A stretch of 64,000 nt of DNA, taken from contig JANFNE010000031.1 of the NCBI GenBank assembly GCA_024867545.1, forward strand, positions 558,001 through 622,000, in the 5' to 3' direction. The position numbers and the translations under genes were made by a program. Below the pieces are notes generated by a model that was given only the letters and a program-made list of their open reading frames with translations, was not told the DNA's origin and did no database searches. This document shows, piece by piece, positions 44,436 through 55,865 of this stretch (its first letter is position 1; each line of letters starts with the position of its first letter). The DNA comes from Phytopythium helicoides. Its lineage: Eukaryota > Oomycota > Peronosporomycetes > Pythiales > Pythiaceae.

Positions 44436-45311
44436 ATGACTTCGTCCACGGCCCACACGGTGCTGAGCGTGCTGACCATCATCGTGTCCATCACGATGCG
44501 CGTCTCGCCCTTCCCAGACTTCTACCGCGTGCACAAGCAGCGAGCAACGGGCGAGGTGGCCGTGCTGCCCGTCGTGCTGCTCTGCACCAACTGCTACATG
44601 GTCGCTATTTACGCCTACTACATTGACAACTTCTTCCCGGTCTTCGCCGTCTCGGTCTTCGGCGTGCTCACGTCCATTGCCTTCACCACCGTCTTCTACT
44701 ACTGGAGCACCGAGCGCGCCAAGGTCGTCAGGGTCTGTTTGATTGCCGCCTTCTTCATGCTGCTCGACACCATCTACGCTATCCTCGCGTCCACGGGTGT
44801 CACGCACCAGTCCAAGCATCAGATTGCGGTCGTCACGGGCTGGGTCACGATCTTCTCGTCCATCGCCATGTTTGCGTCGCCGCTCGCGACGATCCGCAAG
44901 ATCGTGCGCACCAAGTCGGCTGCCTCGCTGCCGTTTGCACTTTGTCTCTGCAATGCCGTCAACTGCTCGCTCTGGGTCGCGTACGCCGCTGTCGATGACG
45001 ATATGTTTATCATGTCGCCCAACGTAGCTGGTGCTATCCTCGGATTCGCTCAGGTGGCTCTTTGGTTCGCTTACCGCCCCGGAAAGTACCAGTCGACTGA
45101 GCCTGGGCAGATTGTTGCAGCCATCCAGCTCGATGAAATCGACAAGGCTCACCATGGCGATTTCAAGGAGGAGGCATCCATCTCGGTTGTGATTGTGTCT
45201 CCCCAGCCATCACGGACTAGTCGTGTTCTGTCGGAGCGGGAGTCGCACTACTCAGCGATCTACTCGCCATCCATCAACCACAAGGTTACCGTCGAGCAGG
45301 CAAAACAGTAA
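44436..45311 (+). CDS. SWEET (MtN3/saliva) sugar transporter
   Basis: Single-exon membrane protein of 291 aa that should move sugars across a membrane by facilitated diffusion. It has the eukaryotic SWEET layout of two three-helix MtN3 units joined by a linker helix: first unit at about residues 8-90 with the conserved proline stretch SPFPDFYRVHK (24-34) and TNCYMVAIYAYY; second unit at about 129-213 with FASPLATIRKIVRTKSAASL (146-165) and NAVNCSLWVAYA, where the Asn and Trp match the substrate-binding positions of the family. The C-terminal 75 residues are a cytosolic tail with Ser-rich segments. Start chosen at the ATG just before the first helix. Unrelated to the surrounding family; substrate unknown. 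Confidence 0.93.
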   Translation: MTSSTAHTVLSVLTIIVSITMRVSPFPDFYRVHKQRATGEVAVLPVVLLCTNCYMVAIYAYYIDNFFPVFAVSVFGVLTSIAFTTVFYYWSTERAKVVRVCLIAAFFMLLDTIYAILASTGVTHQSKHQIAVVTGWVTIFSSIAMFASPLATIRKIVRTKSAASLPFALCLCNAVNCSLWVAYAAVDDDMFIMSPNVAGAILGFAQVALWFAYRPGKYQSTEPGQIVAAIQLDEIDKAHHGDFKEEASISVVIVSPQPSRTSRVLSERESHYSAIYSPSINHKVTVEQAKQ

Positions 45312-46350
45312 ACGAAATTATAGCATGTCAGTATCCAATGCAGAAACTTGTCATTCCGATTATTTGTAGACATATGTCGTTAGCTCAGCTGTCACTGCTA
45401 CGCAAGTCGAACTGCACGCCTCTAACTGTTGTTCACGAAACGTTGGATAAAGTGATGCTTCCTCCCGTAACGTGCGACAAGAACCACTAGTGTACAAGTT
45501 TTTTTGTAGATGGCAGAGTGGTATGATGCTCGAAGTACACGCAATATAATTCACGTACTCTACGTGCATCTCGACGTCGCAACGGAGATCGCTCAAACGC
45601 GCTGAACTCAAAGATCCGTCTCCAAATACAGAGAGAATCGCAAGGTTTCCTGCGCGCGCCATTTGTAGAGACTCTTTGAAGCATTTTTTTTCCTATCGAT
45701 GGTATCGAGTTCAAACCAAATACCTGCAACTCGAGGAGTGTGACGAGCGATAACCTAATGAATTTCTAGCTCACTAGCTCAAACCTATATACTGGTGATT
45801 TCGGATATTGTTCTTTGCCTTGATGATAGATCTTCACATCATGTGGTGCAAGTGTTGAGCTCTTTCACCATAAAATCTTGGTCAGAACGACAAAATCTAT
45901 CGTGACGAGAATGCTCAGAGTGACTGAAAAGCTGAATGCGTTTGGCGCCATGAAATTGTCAGTCACAATGATATTGTGTCTCAAAGCTTTCTAAGACGTA
46001 ATTCAGGTTTTGCTGGCAGATTCTGGTCTCTGACTAATGAATCTAACTGCGTGTTTCTTGAGCTCATGTAGCTGGTTGTGTTCATCAAAATATCACGTTA
46101 CACGGCAAGCAAGTTTCAAACAGAGATCGTGCTTCAAAAGTAGTCCTCCATTGTGCAAACGATAGTGTGTGTAAGATGTATCCTGGTTGTTTAGTACACT
46201 CAGGATGAACCAGGGACAGATTCTAGCTTTCAATTCGAGTGACTATGGTAGCAATAAGATGAAAAGTCTGAAGTTTTGGTTCTAGGAAGTTATCGCTACA
46301 GTTCCAATGCCGTTACGCCGTCATACTTACTACATTGGTTGTATTTCTCT
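45312..46350. other. About 1 kb without recognised gene
   Basis: AT-richer than its neighbours, with short open frames only. Lies between the 3' ends of the SWEET gene and copy 24. I see no family landmarks, RNA gene or repeat. Confidence 0.5.
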
Positions 46351-47840
46351 CTACACGAGCCCTTCTAAGAGCTTGGGCTGCAGAATGTGCACCCAACGCT
46401 CCATCTTCTCGCACAATGCCTCCCAGTCGTCGGGCTCGACTTTGAAGGTAGGTAAATGCAGCTTGGTCTGGACCCAGCGGGTTAGCACCACCGCCGTCTT
46501 CATCTCACCCGTCTCATGGTCCTTCATCGTGTGGCACTTGACCTCGACGACCGCTGACACGTCTCTCCTGATTCGCTCGTCTGTGAGGTACGGATACCGC
46601 TCGTCGTGGTCGACAAAATTGCAGACAACGATTCCGTGTTCTGGCTGGTCGCCCCATCCACTATCCACGTCGTAGTAGCACGAGAAGAAAATAGTGTTGG
46701 ACTCCATCCGCAGACCGCTTGGTGCCGTCGTCACTAGCCGGTTTTGAGCGACGCCGCTGTCAGCTGAGTCGTTGTCCTCGCGGATCGTAATGCTTCCAAA
46801 CTGCTCCGAGGCACTGATTTCGAGGTTGTTGAAAAAGGAGAGTACCGCGTCAAACGCGGTCTTGACACTCGTGATTTTCCGGAACGGCATGGTCGCCTTA
46901 GATACGCCCATGTAGTCCCCTCGTGACGACTCGAAAAAGTGCTCTTGCTTCATGGGCCGCCACGGATCGACGTGCGGCCATCGGCGCTGCAGAAATTGCT
47001 TCCCGCGGTTGATGGCGTGGGTCTTCATGGCGGTGAGTGCTGTCTGCCTCAGGTGCTCATCGCTCTCAAGATGGAGAAACTGATGAAGCTCGCAGCCGCC
47101 CTCGGCCTCCTGTTTGATCACGAAGCAAAGCGTCAGTAAACGCAACTTCGGACGTAGACATCCATCCACTCACCCATAGCGTGTAGTTGGTCATGAGGGC
47201 GTGGACGGGTGCGAATTTGGACTGCTGCTGCCGGAGCGCGCGCCTCAGCAGCCTGTTGGAGAAGATCTTCTCGCGGAACTCGCGGTCCTGCTCGCTCTCG
47301 GGTTCGCCATTGGCGTTAGCCGGGAGCGAGGCTGACTTGAGCGCCTCGAGGTGTCGTCTCAGCTCCACGATCTCTTGATGCAGCGACGCGATCTCTTCCT
47401 GCCGATGAAATCATGAATTGTTGAGAGAGTCGTCCGAGATGCCGGACGAGCCGCGGACGTGCCGAGTCCCTCACCTTGCGGATCGTGTGCGTGCCCTTGC
47501 GATATTTCCGCTTCCGTTTCTTCTTGGGCGGCGCTGCCGCCTGCACCTGTGCGTCTCCAGCCGCATTCTGGACCCCAGAGGCCGGCGGGACGGCCAAGGT
47601 GTCGAATGGGCCGACACCAGGGATATCTCCACCGAAACGCCAAAACTGCGGCGGCGAGGGCTGCGTGGAGCTCGGAGACACGTCGTCGTCGGGATGGAGC
47701 AGCTGCTGGCCGAGATTCCGGCGCCTCACCCTCTCGCTGTCGCTGTCAGTGCCGCTGGAGCCGGAGCCGCTGGACCCTGAGTCGTCCCTCGCGTTCATGA
47801 CGGCCCGGAGCATCATGGCCGGGAGGCAGACCTGAGCCAT
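46351..47840 (-). CDS. Family copy 24 (subfamily F)
   Basis: Exons 47840-47475, 47398-47174 and 47109-46351, about 449 aa. The N-tail is Ser/Gly/Asp-rich (SSGSGSSGTDSDSE), later Pro/Gln/Ala, and ends PPKKKRKRKYRKGTHTIRK. Exon 2 is 75 residues: EEIASLHQEIVELRRHLEAL to HALMTNYTLW. Exon 3 begins EAEGGCELHQFLHLESD and is the most divergent of subfamily F: LEISASEQFGSITIREDND, LRMESNTIFFSCYY, DERYPYLTDERIRRD and MERWVHILQPKL. Last minus-strand member before the array changes orientation. Confidence 0.87.
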
Positions 47841-49365
47841 GCAGTACCGTAGGAGCTTGTCGACTCACTCGAGCTCGTCAACGCCAAGAGCAGAAATGAC
47901 GTGAATGGAGAGCAGCTGGTACAGTACAGCCGGAGCCTAAAAGCCTGAAAGCCCGAAATGCCAACGGACCAGCAGCAAGGAGTACCGTGGGATGTCGACG
48001 CTCGGCAAAAGGCTTGGGCTACTGACACATCAGCCGATGATGACTCTCAAAGATGCACAAGCCGAGAGCTGGCCGTGGAGCCACAGTACGGTACATGCAC
48101 AGCCAGCCAGCCCTGCTCGGCGTGCCGGTCTCCGTGTGGTGAAACGCAAGAGGCCGTCCAAACATGCGAGTCGACGGACGCTTGGCATGGGCCATGCCCA
48201 CGAATGGCTGCATGCTCACTTTTGCGCCCCCGGGGGTGCAAAAACGAACCCGCGATCTTGAGGGGCCGAGCGGCGCCGCCGGCGGCGATGGGGGCTGCTA
48301 GCGGCGAGAAGCTCTGCTCGCGGTGCTGGATTGCTCATCGGGGCCCTAACGAATCATTGTTCAGTGGCGGCCACTGTGGTTCACCTGGTTGACCGCGTGC
48401 ATCCGTCCAATCCTCGCGAGTGATGCAGCAGCCGGCGGCGGACTCGACTCGCCTTGCGACGGACCTGTTTGCTCTGCTGCATGGATAGAGACAGCCACGA
48501 GAGCGTCCTGGGAGCGTGCACGAAAGTTGCAAATCGCTGGAGGTCGGTGCGCATAAAGGGCGGGTGAGCCTTCTGGTCTCAGCTGGATGCGGATTCCGAT
48601 GGCGAGACCGTGTTAAAGCGACCCAAGCAGGCGAACGCAAGAGCCACGAAGTCGGCTCTGCTGACGTACACACGCGAGCACCAAGAGCCTCTTGGCTAGA
48701 GGACGGCCCACACGTGGCCCAGACGTGGCGGCATTGTTGTGTGGTTTCCGTACGGGGCTGCTTGGTTCTTGAAGTGGGAAGAAAAGGACCAGCGCTTCCT
48801 GGCGCGTCTCAACATCCTCCGCCTCGCGTCGTGACCCACCGCCGGTCATCCGCCACGCACTGACACCGTGCGTGTATGTACCGTACCGAGTCCTTCACGG
48901 CGGTTCCTCCTCGCTTGTCGAGCGTGGCGTGGCCAAAAGTTCACGTTGGACGCGCAAGCAACTTCACGTGCGAAAAAAGCCGAAAGTGGCACTCGCCCCG
49001 CGGACTCGTCGTGCGGCTAGGAGTCCGACTGGACGGCGGCGCCAGGTTCAATGTCCAGGTAAACACTTTTCGCCGCCTCCTGCCCGAGGAAAAAGCATGC
49101 GGTGGACGAGGAACACGCAGGGGTGCTTTTCTCGCCAGTCTGGCCGCTTTTGGGCGGGGGTACTATTTATTCCAGGCCTAAGCATTGCGTGTGGACGACT
49201 CCGGTCGGTCTCCGCTTGATGTCTAGGCGTCTTGGAACGCACCGGCAGCGCAAGGTGAGCGAGCGAGTACAGTGGATTCCCACGCATTGATGGGCTCCTT
49301 ATGCTCTATGCTTGGCACGCAATCGCCGGCTGGATCATGATTACACCTGACCACCAGCCGGCCGT
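47841..49365. other. About 1.5 kb without recognised gene
   Basis: GC-rich segment between the 5' end of copy 24 and the relic copy 25, which point away from each other. Many short open frames on both strands, none with a known domain or family landmark. The array's prevailing orientation flips here. Confidence 0.5.
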
Positions 49366-50399
49366 TTGATTGATGGACAGGAGGAGACTGTTCGCTTTTC
49401 GACTGGAGATGTTGGAGCTGTGAGCGAGCTCGAGCGGAGGAGCCGACAAGTGCCAAGCGATGGCGAAGACCTCGAGTCGCAACTCGCTCGGGAGCGAGAG
49501 ACCGAGACCATCAGGGAAAGTATGCAGGCGCGGCAGCTCTCGCTCGTCAAGTTCCACTTGGCGCTCGTTGGCTTCACGGTGCGGTTTTCGCATGCGACTG
49601 CTTTCGATCGCAAGCTGGAGCTGATGGCAGCTGGTCGAGGCAGAGCGTGCAGGACTCGGTTCCGTACCAAGCTCGCATTTGTCTTGTGACAAACCCGCAG
49701 CAACGGAGGGACACGCTGGCGAGGCTCAAGGACCGCTAACTGCACGTCCCGCAGCTCTACTTGACGGAGAGAACGCGATGTCTTGACCCGAGTCGGGCTT
49801 TTACTGAGAAGACGCGGTTCGAAGCTCCAAACGGTGACAACTACGCGCTGCGCTTCGGCATCGTCCCGTTTTAGGGCATCACCAGCGTCAGGAAGGTCTG
49901 ATGTTCTACAATACCAACCTGGAAATCCGCGTGACGGAGGTTCTCAGCGACGTGACTGTGCGGGAAGATAATGGCACCGGCGACACCAGCATCCTCCAAG
50001 GTCGAGTCGTATCGTACTTGCCGAATGGGACTCCGACGGAGATGAACAGCGTCGTCTTCATGCCCTACAGCGATCATGTGATGGGGTACGGTGGAAGCGG
50101 TCGCCCGTTTGGGATCATCGCCAGCGAAGACAATCTGTACCCTTACATTACTTCCAAGCGCATCCGACAATACGCAACCTCCGTGCAGCTGCATACTCGA
50201 GCGACCCAGAATGACGTGGGAGACTCTGTTGAAGAAGACATCGTGGTCATGACGCGCTCCTGCTTTCTAAAACTGCACAAAACCAGTCTCGAGCTGTCTC
50301 CGGCAGTGGTGTGGGGTTTGTGAGATAACCTGAGGAGACATTACGCTGGACACGGTGCGAGAGCTGGTTCGCAATGAGCATCGTCGTGAAAATCGCTGA
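49366..50399 (+). pseudogene. Family copy 25, decayed
   Basis: Recognisable but broken member. A helical remnant (49420-49580: SELERRSRQ, LESQLARERETE, ARQLSLVKFHLALVGFTV) is followed by an acceptor at 49652 and a C-domain opening DSVPYQARICLVTNPQQRRD. That frame meets TAA at 49737 and TAG at 49872, then shifts near 49895. A later open piece keeps LEIRVTEVLSDVTVREDN, VSYLPNGTPTEMNSVVF, NLYPYITSKRIRQY and a VMTRSCFLKLHKTS strand to 50323; the final helix (TLDTVRELVR) is in yet another frame. No basic block or start exon was found upstream. Confidence 0.8.
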
Positions 50400-50554
50400 T
50401 TGACACAGCAGCGTCGCCACGCCGAGCTAACGAGCAGCATCTTCAAGTTGAAGAACTACGGCGAAATCATCTCGCGAGTGGCATCAACAGTTATGGCATC
50501 AACAGTTGCCGCACGTTGATCGCATCGGCTTGGTCCGTCATTTAACAACTCAAG

Positions 50555-51826
50555 ATGCAGCGATCAAACGAGCGTCTCGGTGTTGCATCATGCGTAATCG
50601 GGCCATCGATCTCGCAAGTGTTTATGAAGGGCAGTGGTGAGCAGCGTCGCGGCAGCTCGGCAACGAAGCGACCGCCAACACACGTTGTCCGCAAGGTTCG
50701 CCGCCTTTTCTTGCTTGAACGCAGTGTTCGTAGCTGACAGAAAACACCCTCACATCTCAGCTGGAGAGGGAGCGTCTCCTTCGCAAGGTGAATCAGTTAC
50801 AAGGACGACTCGAAGAGCTGCGGGATGCCAAGAAGCAGCGAGTTTCTGAGACCCAACTAAACCAACATCGAGTATTGCAGAAGCAGCTCGAAGCTATGTT
50901 GCTACATGATGCTGCTCGTCTTCAACAACTCTCTCTTGCCCTTGTTCAGTCTGCCGTCTCGAGCTATGTGGTATGTGCAGGACGCTGCTGGAGCGAATGC
51001 ATGTTGTTTCCATCAACTAATCGATAGAGCCTGTGCCCAGAGTGCGCAAGACACCGTTCCTCATGAGTTCAAGATCTCCCTCAGCACAGATCCGAGCCAT
51101 CGTCGTGAAACTCTCGTCTCTCTCAAGCGCCGCAAAATGTTCGCAGCGATGGCATACATCACTGCTCGAGCACGCTTCTTGGACGCATTCCGCCCGTCCA
51201 ACGAGTCGACAAGGTTTGTGCTCGATAGTGGCGACTACTGCCTCATGCACACCGACATCACGCCCTTCGACGCCGCCCGTGTGAGCGTCCGACAAGTCTT
51301 TGATGCGGTATGGAGTTACTTTGCCAGCGTTGAGATGCGTGTCACCGACCTGCTCGGCGACATTACGACTCGAGACGAAACCAACTACGAGCTGGAAGGT
51401 GTCCAGCAGAGCCGCTACGTGTCGTATCTTTCCTGCGGTATCCCTCTCGAGGCGAACTCAGTCGTCAGCTGGGACTTCACGGAGCACAACGACGAGTTTG
51501 CGAATGGCGGGCCGCTCGGGGTATTCACCGAAGACTTCGTCGACCAGGACGAACTCCACCCTTACCACCCGACTGAGTGCGTTCGTCAGGATGTGACAGC
51601 GGTGCTCACTGTCCGAGAAGCGACAAGGACGCGAATCGACCCTGAAACTCATACTGAAATCGAGGAAAAGGTCGTGGTGCTCACTCGCGCATGCCTCGCC
51701 AAGCTGCGCCATTCCGAGCACTCGCTACCGCCGCTCACACAGCACGCCCTTCGCACCCAGCTTGGCTCCTGGGGCGACGTCATGATGTCTGCCGTGCTCG
51801 AGCAGGTCTACGGGAGCGGCGTCTGA
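50555..51826 (+). CDS. Family copy 26 (subfamily D)
   Basis: Exons 50555-50695, 50761-50970 and 51041-51826, 378 aa. N-tail ends in ATKRPPTHVVRK; the block is less basic than in relatives. Exon 2 is unusual in starting LERERLLRKVNQLQGRLEEL rather than EE, and is 70 residues, ending LVQSAVSSYV with GTATGT. Exon 3: SAQDTVPHEFKISLSTD, FLDAFRPSNESTRFVLDSGD, VEMRVTDLLGDITTRDE, the GGPLGVFTEDFVD segment, ELHPYHPTECVRQD (Cys in the RVR position) and LGSWGDVMMSAVLEQVY. Confidence 0.88.
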
Positions 51827-52139
51827 AAGTATCGTCGTAACAGTACTGTACTGTGTAACTAATTGACGATTTGTCAAGAGGTTTGCGCATCTGGTAAAGG
51901 TCTCGGTGGCGTGGTCGTCGACGGTCGACTCGACCTTGAGGGCGGACTTGGTTGTGCATGGAAACCGGTCATTGTCTCACCTCCCTGTCTGTACTGAAAC
52001 ATACGCATCACGAAAGCAACTGATCCGGATTCTGCACGGCGATTGCATCACCAGGTGGTGGTCCTTCCCATGGTAATCTCCTCACCACGTCATTGTCTCC
52101 CTCACAGAGCCATCCACCATCCTCACTCCGAAATCTGCC
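51827..52139. other. Intergenic between copies 26 and 27
   Basis: Spacer and promoter region of copy 27; nothing else recognised. Confidence 0.5.
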
Positions 52140-53410
52140 ATGCAGTGTGTACTCCCCAACTCAGTGCGTATGAACGTCTGCGAGGACGTGGATATAGACA
52201 ACGGAAGCACCCCGTCGGTCGTTGGCGTCACGTCATATGTGCGCAAGCCCACGTATATCATGCGCAAGGTGAGGGCACGATGGTCTAGTCGTTGTCGTTG
52301 CAGAGTCTCCCCACTAACAAAACGGGATGTGTTGGCTCAGGAAGAGAAGGAGAGCCTGCTGAAGGAGCTGGACGAGCTTCAGGCCAAACTCAAGGCGCTG
52401 GAAGAAGCAGACAAGCAAAGAATGCACGAAGAGCTCCAACTGCAGCTTCAGACGTCGCTGCTGCGAAGTGCGGTGCAGCAGCAACAGCTCTCACTCGTCA
52501 GCGCGCAATCCGCAGTCTCGGCCTACGTGGTGCGAAGTTGTATGAAAGTACTCTCTCATTAGCCTGAAGCTAATCGCATTCCCCACAAATCCTCCAGACC
52601 GCTCAGGAATCGCTCCCGTACGAAGCTACACTTCATCTCGGCAGTGATTTCAACCAGAGAAGAGATACTCTAATTGCAGCAAAGCGAAAGGTTCTATTGG
52701 GGTGGCTGGCATACTCCACCACACGCACGCGGTTCTTGGATCCATTCCGCCCATTCTCGGAGAGAACGTGCTTCCTGCTCGACTCTGGTGACTACTGCTC
52801 CCTTCAGCTGGAGTCGACGCCTCTCTTCACGCCGAATCAAACTGTACAGCAAGTGTTCGACAAGATCCTCGACAACCACGAGAGTATCGACATGCGAATC
52901 ACCGATGCCTTCGACGACATTACGACGTGCGACGAGATCGACTACGGTGTTGACGGAATTCGCCAATGCCGCTTTTCTTCGCGCCTAACCTGTGGTGTCG
53001 ACATCGAGATGAATGTCGCTAATTTCCACCAGTACTTCGACAAGGTCGATGAAGAACATGGGGGAGGACCCGTTGGAGTTTTCACTGCAGATTTTGTTGA
53101 CCACGACGAGCTGTACCCGTATCGATCAGCGGAGAGCATTCGACACGACATCAGTGGTGTGCTTGTTGTCCAAAAGCACACAAGGAAGCGGTACAACCCG
53201 GTCACTAGAAGCGAAGAGAAGGAGAGCGCGATTGTGATAACGCAGCTCAGTCTGTTCAAGTTCCGTCGCACCGAGATGCCCCTGACACCTATTGTGGAGC
53301 ATCAAATCCGCGACCACCTTGGGAGGTGGGGAAGTCTCATGATCTCTGCAGTGATCGAGGAAGCCTACGGGTTTCTAAGCAGCGGTAGCACCAGCCCAAT
53401 CTCAGTATAG
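52140..53410 (+). CDS. Family copy 27 (subfamily D)
   Basis: Exons 52140-52268, 52341-52529 and 52598-53410, 376 aa (an alternative start at 52170 would remove 10 residues). Short acidic N-tail and basic block YVRKPTYIMRK. Exon 2: EEKESLLKELDELQAKLKAL to SAQSAVSAYV. Exon 3: TAQESLPYEATLHLGSDFNQ, FLDPFRPFSERTCFLLDSGD, SIDMRITDAFDDITTCDE, GGGPVGVFTADFVD, ELYPYRSAESIRHD and LGRWGSLMISAVIEEAY. Closest relatives in the window are copies 7 and 28. Confidence 0.9.
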
Positions 53411-54239
53411 TTCTAGGTATCAATTAGCAAGTGCCTTTGTCGATGTTCATGCAGTACAATACCAAAGGAAACCTCGACAGAGGCGTGCCATAAGTTCGGG
53501 ACGAATGCTCGCGGGTCAGGATTTCCAACCAGATCTCACTCGAACGCAAGCAAGGTGTCCCGCGAGTGATGGTTGGCGAGCAAATCCTCATGTGTTTCCA
53601 CCTAATCACACGTAATCACGTCCTCGAGAAAGAGCAGCAGCACCAACACGCTCATTCAGAAAGTGGAGGTGGAGTACCACAGCCCGATGGACACGGCGGA
53701 CTTCCTGGGCGACGACTTTGAGATGAATTACCTCGGCTCGGATGGAGGCCCGATTATCTTTGAAACGCCAGTTGTGCGCAAGCCCACATACGTCGTCCGC
53801 AAGGTGCGGATCTGGAGTTTGCAGCCGGGTCACGGTGGGAGCGCTAACTGCTCTTGGACGGCATAGGAGGAGAAGCAGAGTCTGCTGAGCGAGGTCGATC
53901 AACTCCAGAGCAACATCAAAGAGCCAGAAGAGGCAGAGCGTCAGAGATTGAAAGTCGAGCTCCAGCAGGAGTCCAGAGGTCTCAACAGCGCCGTGCCTTG
54001 CAGCGATGGGCAAAATTGCAATCAGTATTGAGTGGAACAATCCGGGCGGTCTGCAATCCGTCATTGCGGATTGATTGCAATCTTCAATCCTACGGTACTA
54101 CCTCTGGCTGCTCAACATCTCTAGTCCCCGTGCTTAACAAAGAGCTCACACACCATCTCTTTCGACCAAAACGCACGATTAGTGCGCAGGAAAACAAGAA
54201 GGGCTAGCGTGTTCGGGTTCATAGCTTGGCGAAGCGGAC

Positions 54240-54437
54240 TCAAAAGCAATTTGGATGTGAGAAGAGTCGCTCGCACATGTTTGATGTCGGGAGCACAAAG
54301 GTAGTATCGATGTAGGCCTGCTTTTTAGCTTCGAGTCTGCGCCTCTTCAGTTTTGCCTCGTCGGCGAAGGTGAGTTCCTTACCTACTGGTGACAGAGCAG
54401 GAATCGGTACATCACTTTGACACTGTTCTGCAGCCAA
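54240..54437 (-). mobile_element. hAT-type transposase C-terminal fragment
   Basis: A 65-codon minus-strand frame with KLKRRRLEAKKQAYIDT followed by FVLPTSNMCERLFS, which resembles the C-terminal dimerisation region of hAT transposases (the SNxxERLFS motif). Only this tail remains. It sits inside copy 28 in the opposite orientation and probably marks the insertion that destroyed that gene's second exon. Element ends and target duplications were not found. Confidence 0.7.
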
Positions 54438-55117
54438 GAATCCCTCGCATGCTTTGAGTTGAAAACCTGCAAGTCAAAGACACAGATGCTAATACCTAGT
54501 CATCCAGAGTACGCAGGACTCACTCCCATATGAGGCCTCGATCGTTCTCAGCCATGATTATAATCAGCGACGAGACACTCTTCTTGCGATCAAGCGAGAG
54601 ACTCTCGAAGCATGGCTGGCGTACTCCACATCTCGTGCTCGGCACTTGGATCATTTTCGCCAAATATCCGAGACATCGCGGTTTTCCCTCGACTCGGGCG
54701 ACTACTGCGCTCTCATACTGGACCAGACTCCATTGCTCGGCTTACTGTTCGACAGGTCTTTGACACGATCATTGCCAGCCACTCAAGTATCGATATTCGT
54801 ATCACCGACGCGTTCAATCACATTACGACCAGCGACGAGCTCGTCTACGGGGTCGATGGTGTTCGACAAATTCGCTTGTCATCGCGCTTGTCATGTGGTG
54901 TCGACGTTGAGATGAACAACATCAATTTTTACCAGTATTTCGAGCATGTGGGGGACGAGTACGGAGGTGGTCCAGTCGGAGTTCTTAGTGTCGACTTTGT
55001 TGACCGCGACAGTTATATCCATACCAAAAGGGTGAGCGAGTGCGCATCGACGCTAGTGGTGCGCTAGTCATTCGGGAGCACAGAAGAATGAGACGCAACC
55101 CGCGTACTGGAGTGGAG

Positions 55118-55154
55118 GAAGAAGAAGAAGAAGAGAGAGAGAGAGAGAGAGAGT
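55118..55154. repeat. (GAA)n(GA)n microsatellite in pseudogene copy 28
   Basis: A run of GAA units passes into GA units within the former coding sequence between landmarks v and vi; the reading frame changes across it. Confidence 0.9.
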
Positions 55155-55317
55155 GATTGTGGCCACGCAGACTTGTCTGTACAAGATCCATCGTCCAGAG
55201 ATGATATTGCCACGATGTGTTACGAGCCGGCTTTACGAGCAGCTCGGGCAATGGGGAAACGTCATGATATCTGCTGTGCTTGATCAAATTCACGAGCAAT
55301 GCAGTAACAGATCGTAG

Positions 55318-55865
55318 GCACACTTAGCTCATTTGACTTTGAATCGACTGTAGTTATCCATCATGGAGGCCAGCCAGGCGTCTGCGTTTCGAGTACTTTT
55401 GAGGCTCACTATGGCTGTCTCATCGAGAGGTTTCCAAGGTGGTCTCGGGTAACGGCTTGTGATGGCCGATTTACATACAGGGTAGACCCTTTGCGAATTA
55501 TAAGTTGAGCCGGCAAAGGACTAGAGAGCATCCATGACTCTATCATGATAGAATCGAGCTCGAAGACGTATGCTTTAGTCATCGACCGCTTGCACACGCC
55601 AAGCTCTCAAGAAAGACGCCCACGCCGGCTGTTTGCCCACATGCAAACGCTCTCACCACCGAACACCAATGCAATCATGTGAATGAACGTGCTCTCAAAA
55701 AAAAAACGCCACCGTTGGAGTACAGGATTCTTGTTACCCTAACCCTATCCTTTATACAGGATTGGTACAGGACAGATATACAGGATTCGAACAGGACGAA
55801 AGCTTTGAAACTTACGCCCACATAGCAACCACAACCCTTCAGGGGTTTTCATTTTCCAGTTGGCC
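55318..55865. other. Left flank of the Mutator-like element
   Basis: After about 400 bp of unrecognised sequence comes a cluster of ACAGGATT/ACAGGAC motifs (55722, 55757, 55767, 55778, 55791) around a short CCCTAACCCTA string (55737-55747). The motif cluster most likely belongs to the subterminal region of the element that follows. Confidence 0.55.

Larger units (their letters stand above)
53687..55317 (+). pseudogene. Family copy 28 (subfamily D), broken by a transposon remnant and frameshifts
   Basis: Exon 1 (53687-53803) is intact and ends VVRKPTYVVRK at GTGCGG. Exon 2 starts at 53869 with EEKQSLLSEVDQLQSNIK but loses its end: the expected LLRSAVQQQQLSLV part is replaced by unrelated sequence containing a minus-strand hAT transposase fragment. 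Exon 3 resumes after an acceptor near 54509 (STQDSLPYEASIVLSHDYNQ) and is frameshifted near 54740 (inside landmark ii), near 55012 (inside FVDRDELYPY) and at a GAA/GA microsatellite (55118-55154). The final helix LGQWGNVMISAVLDQIH ends at 55317. Confidence 0.88.
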
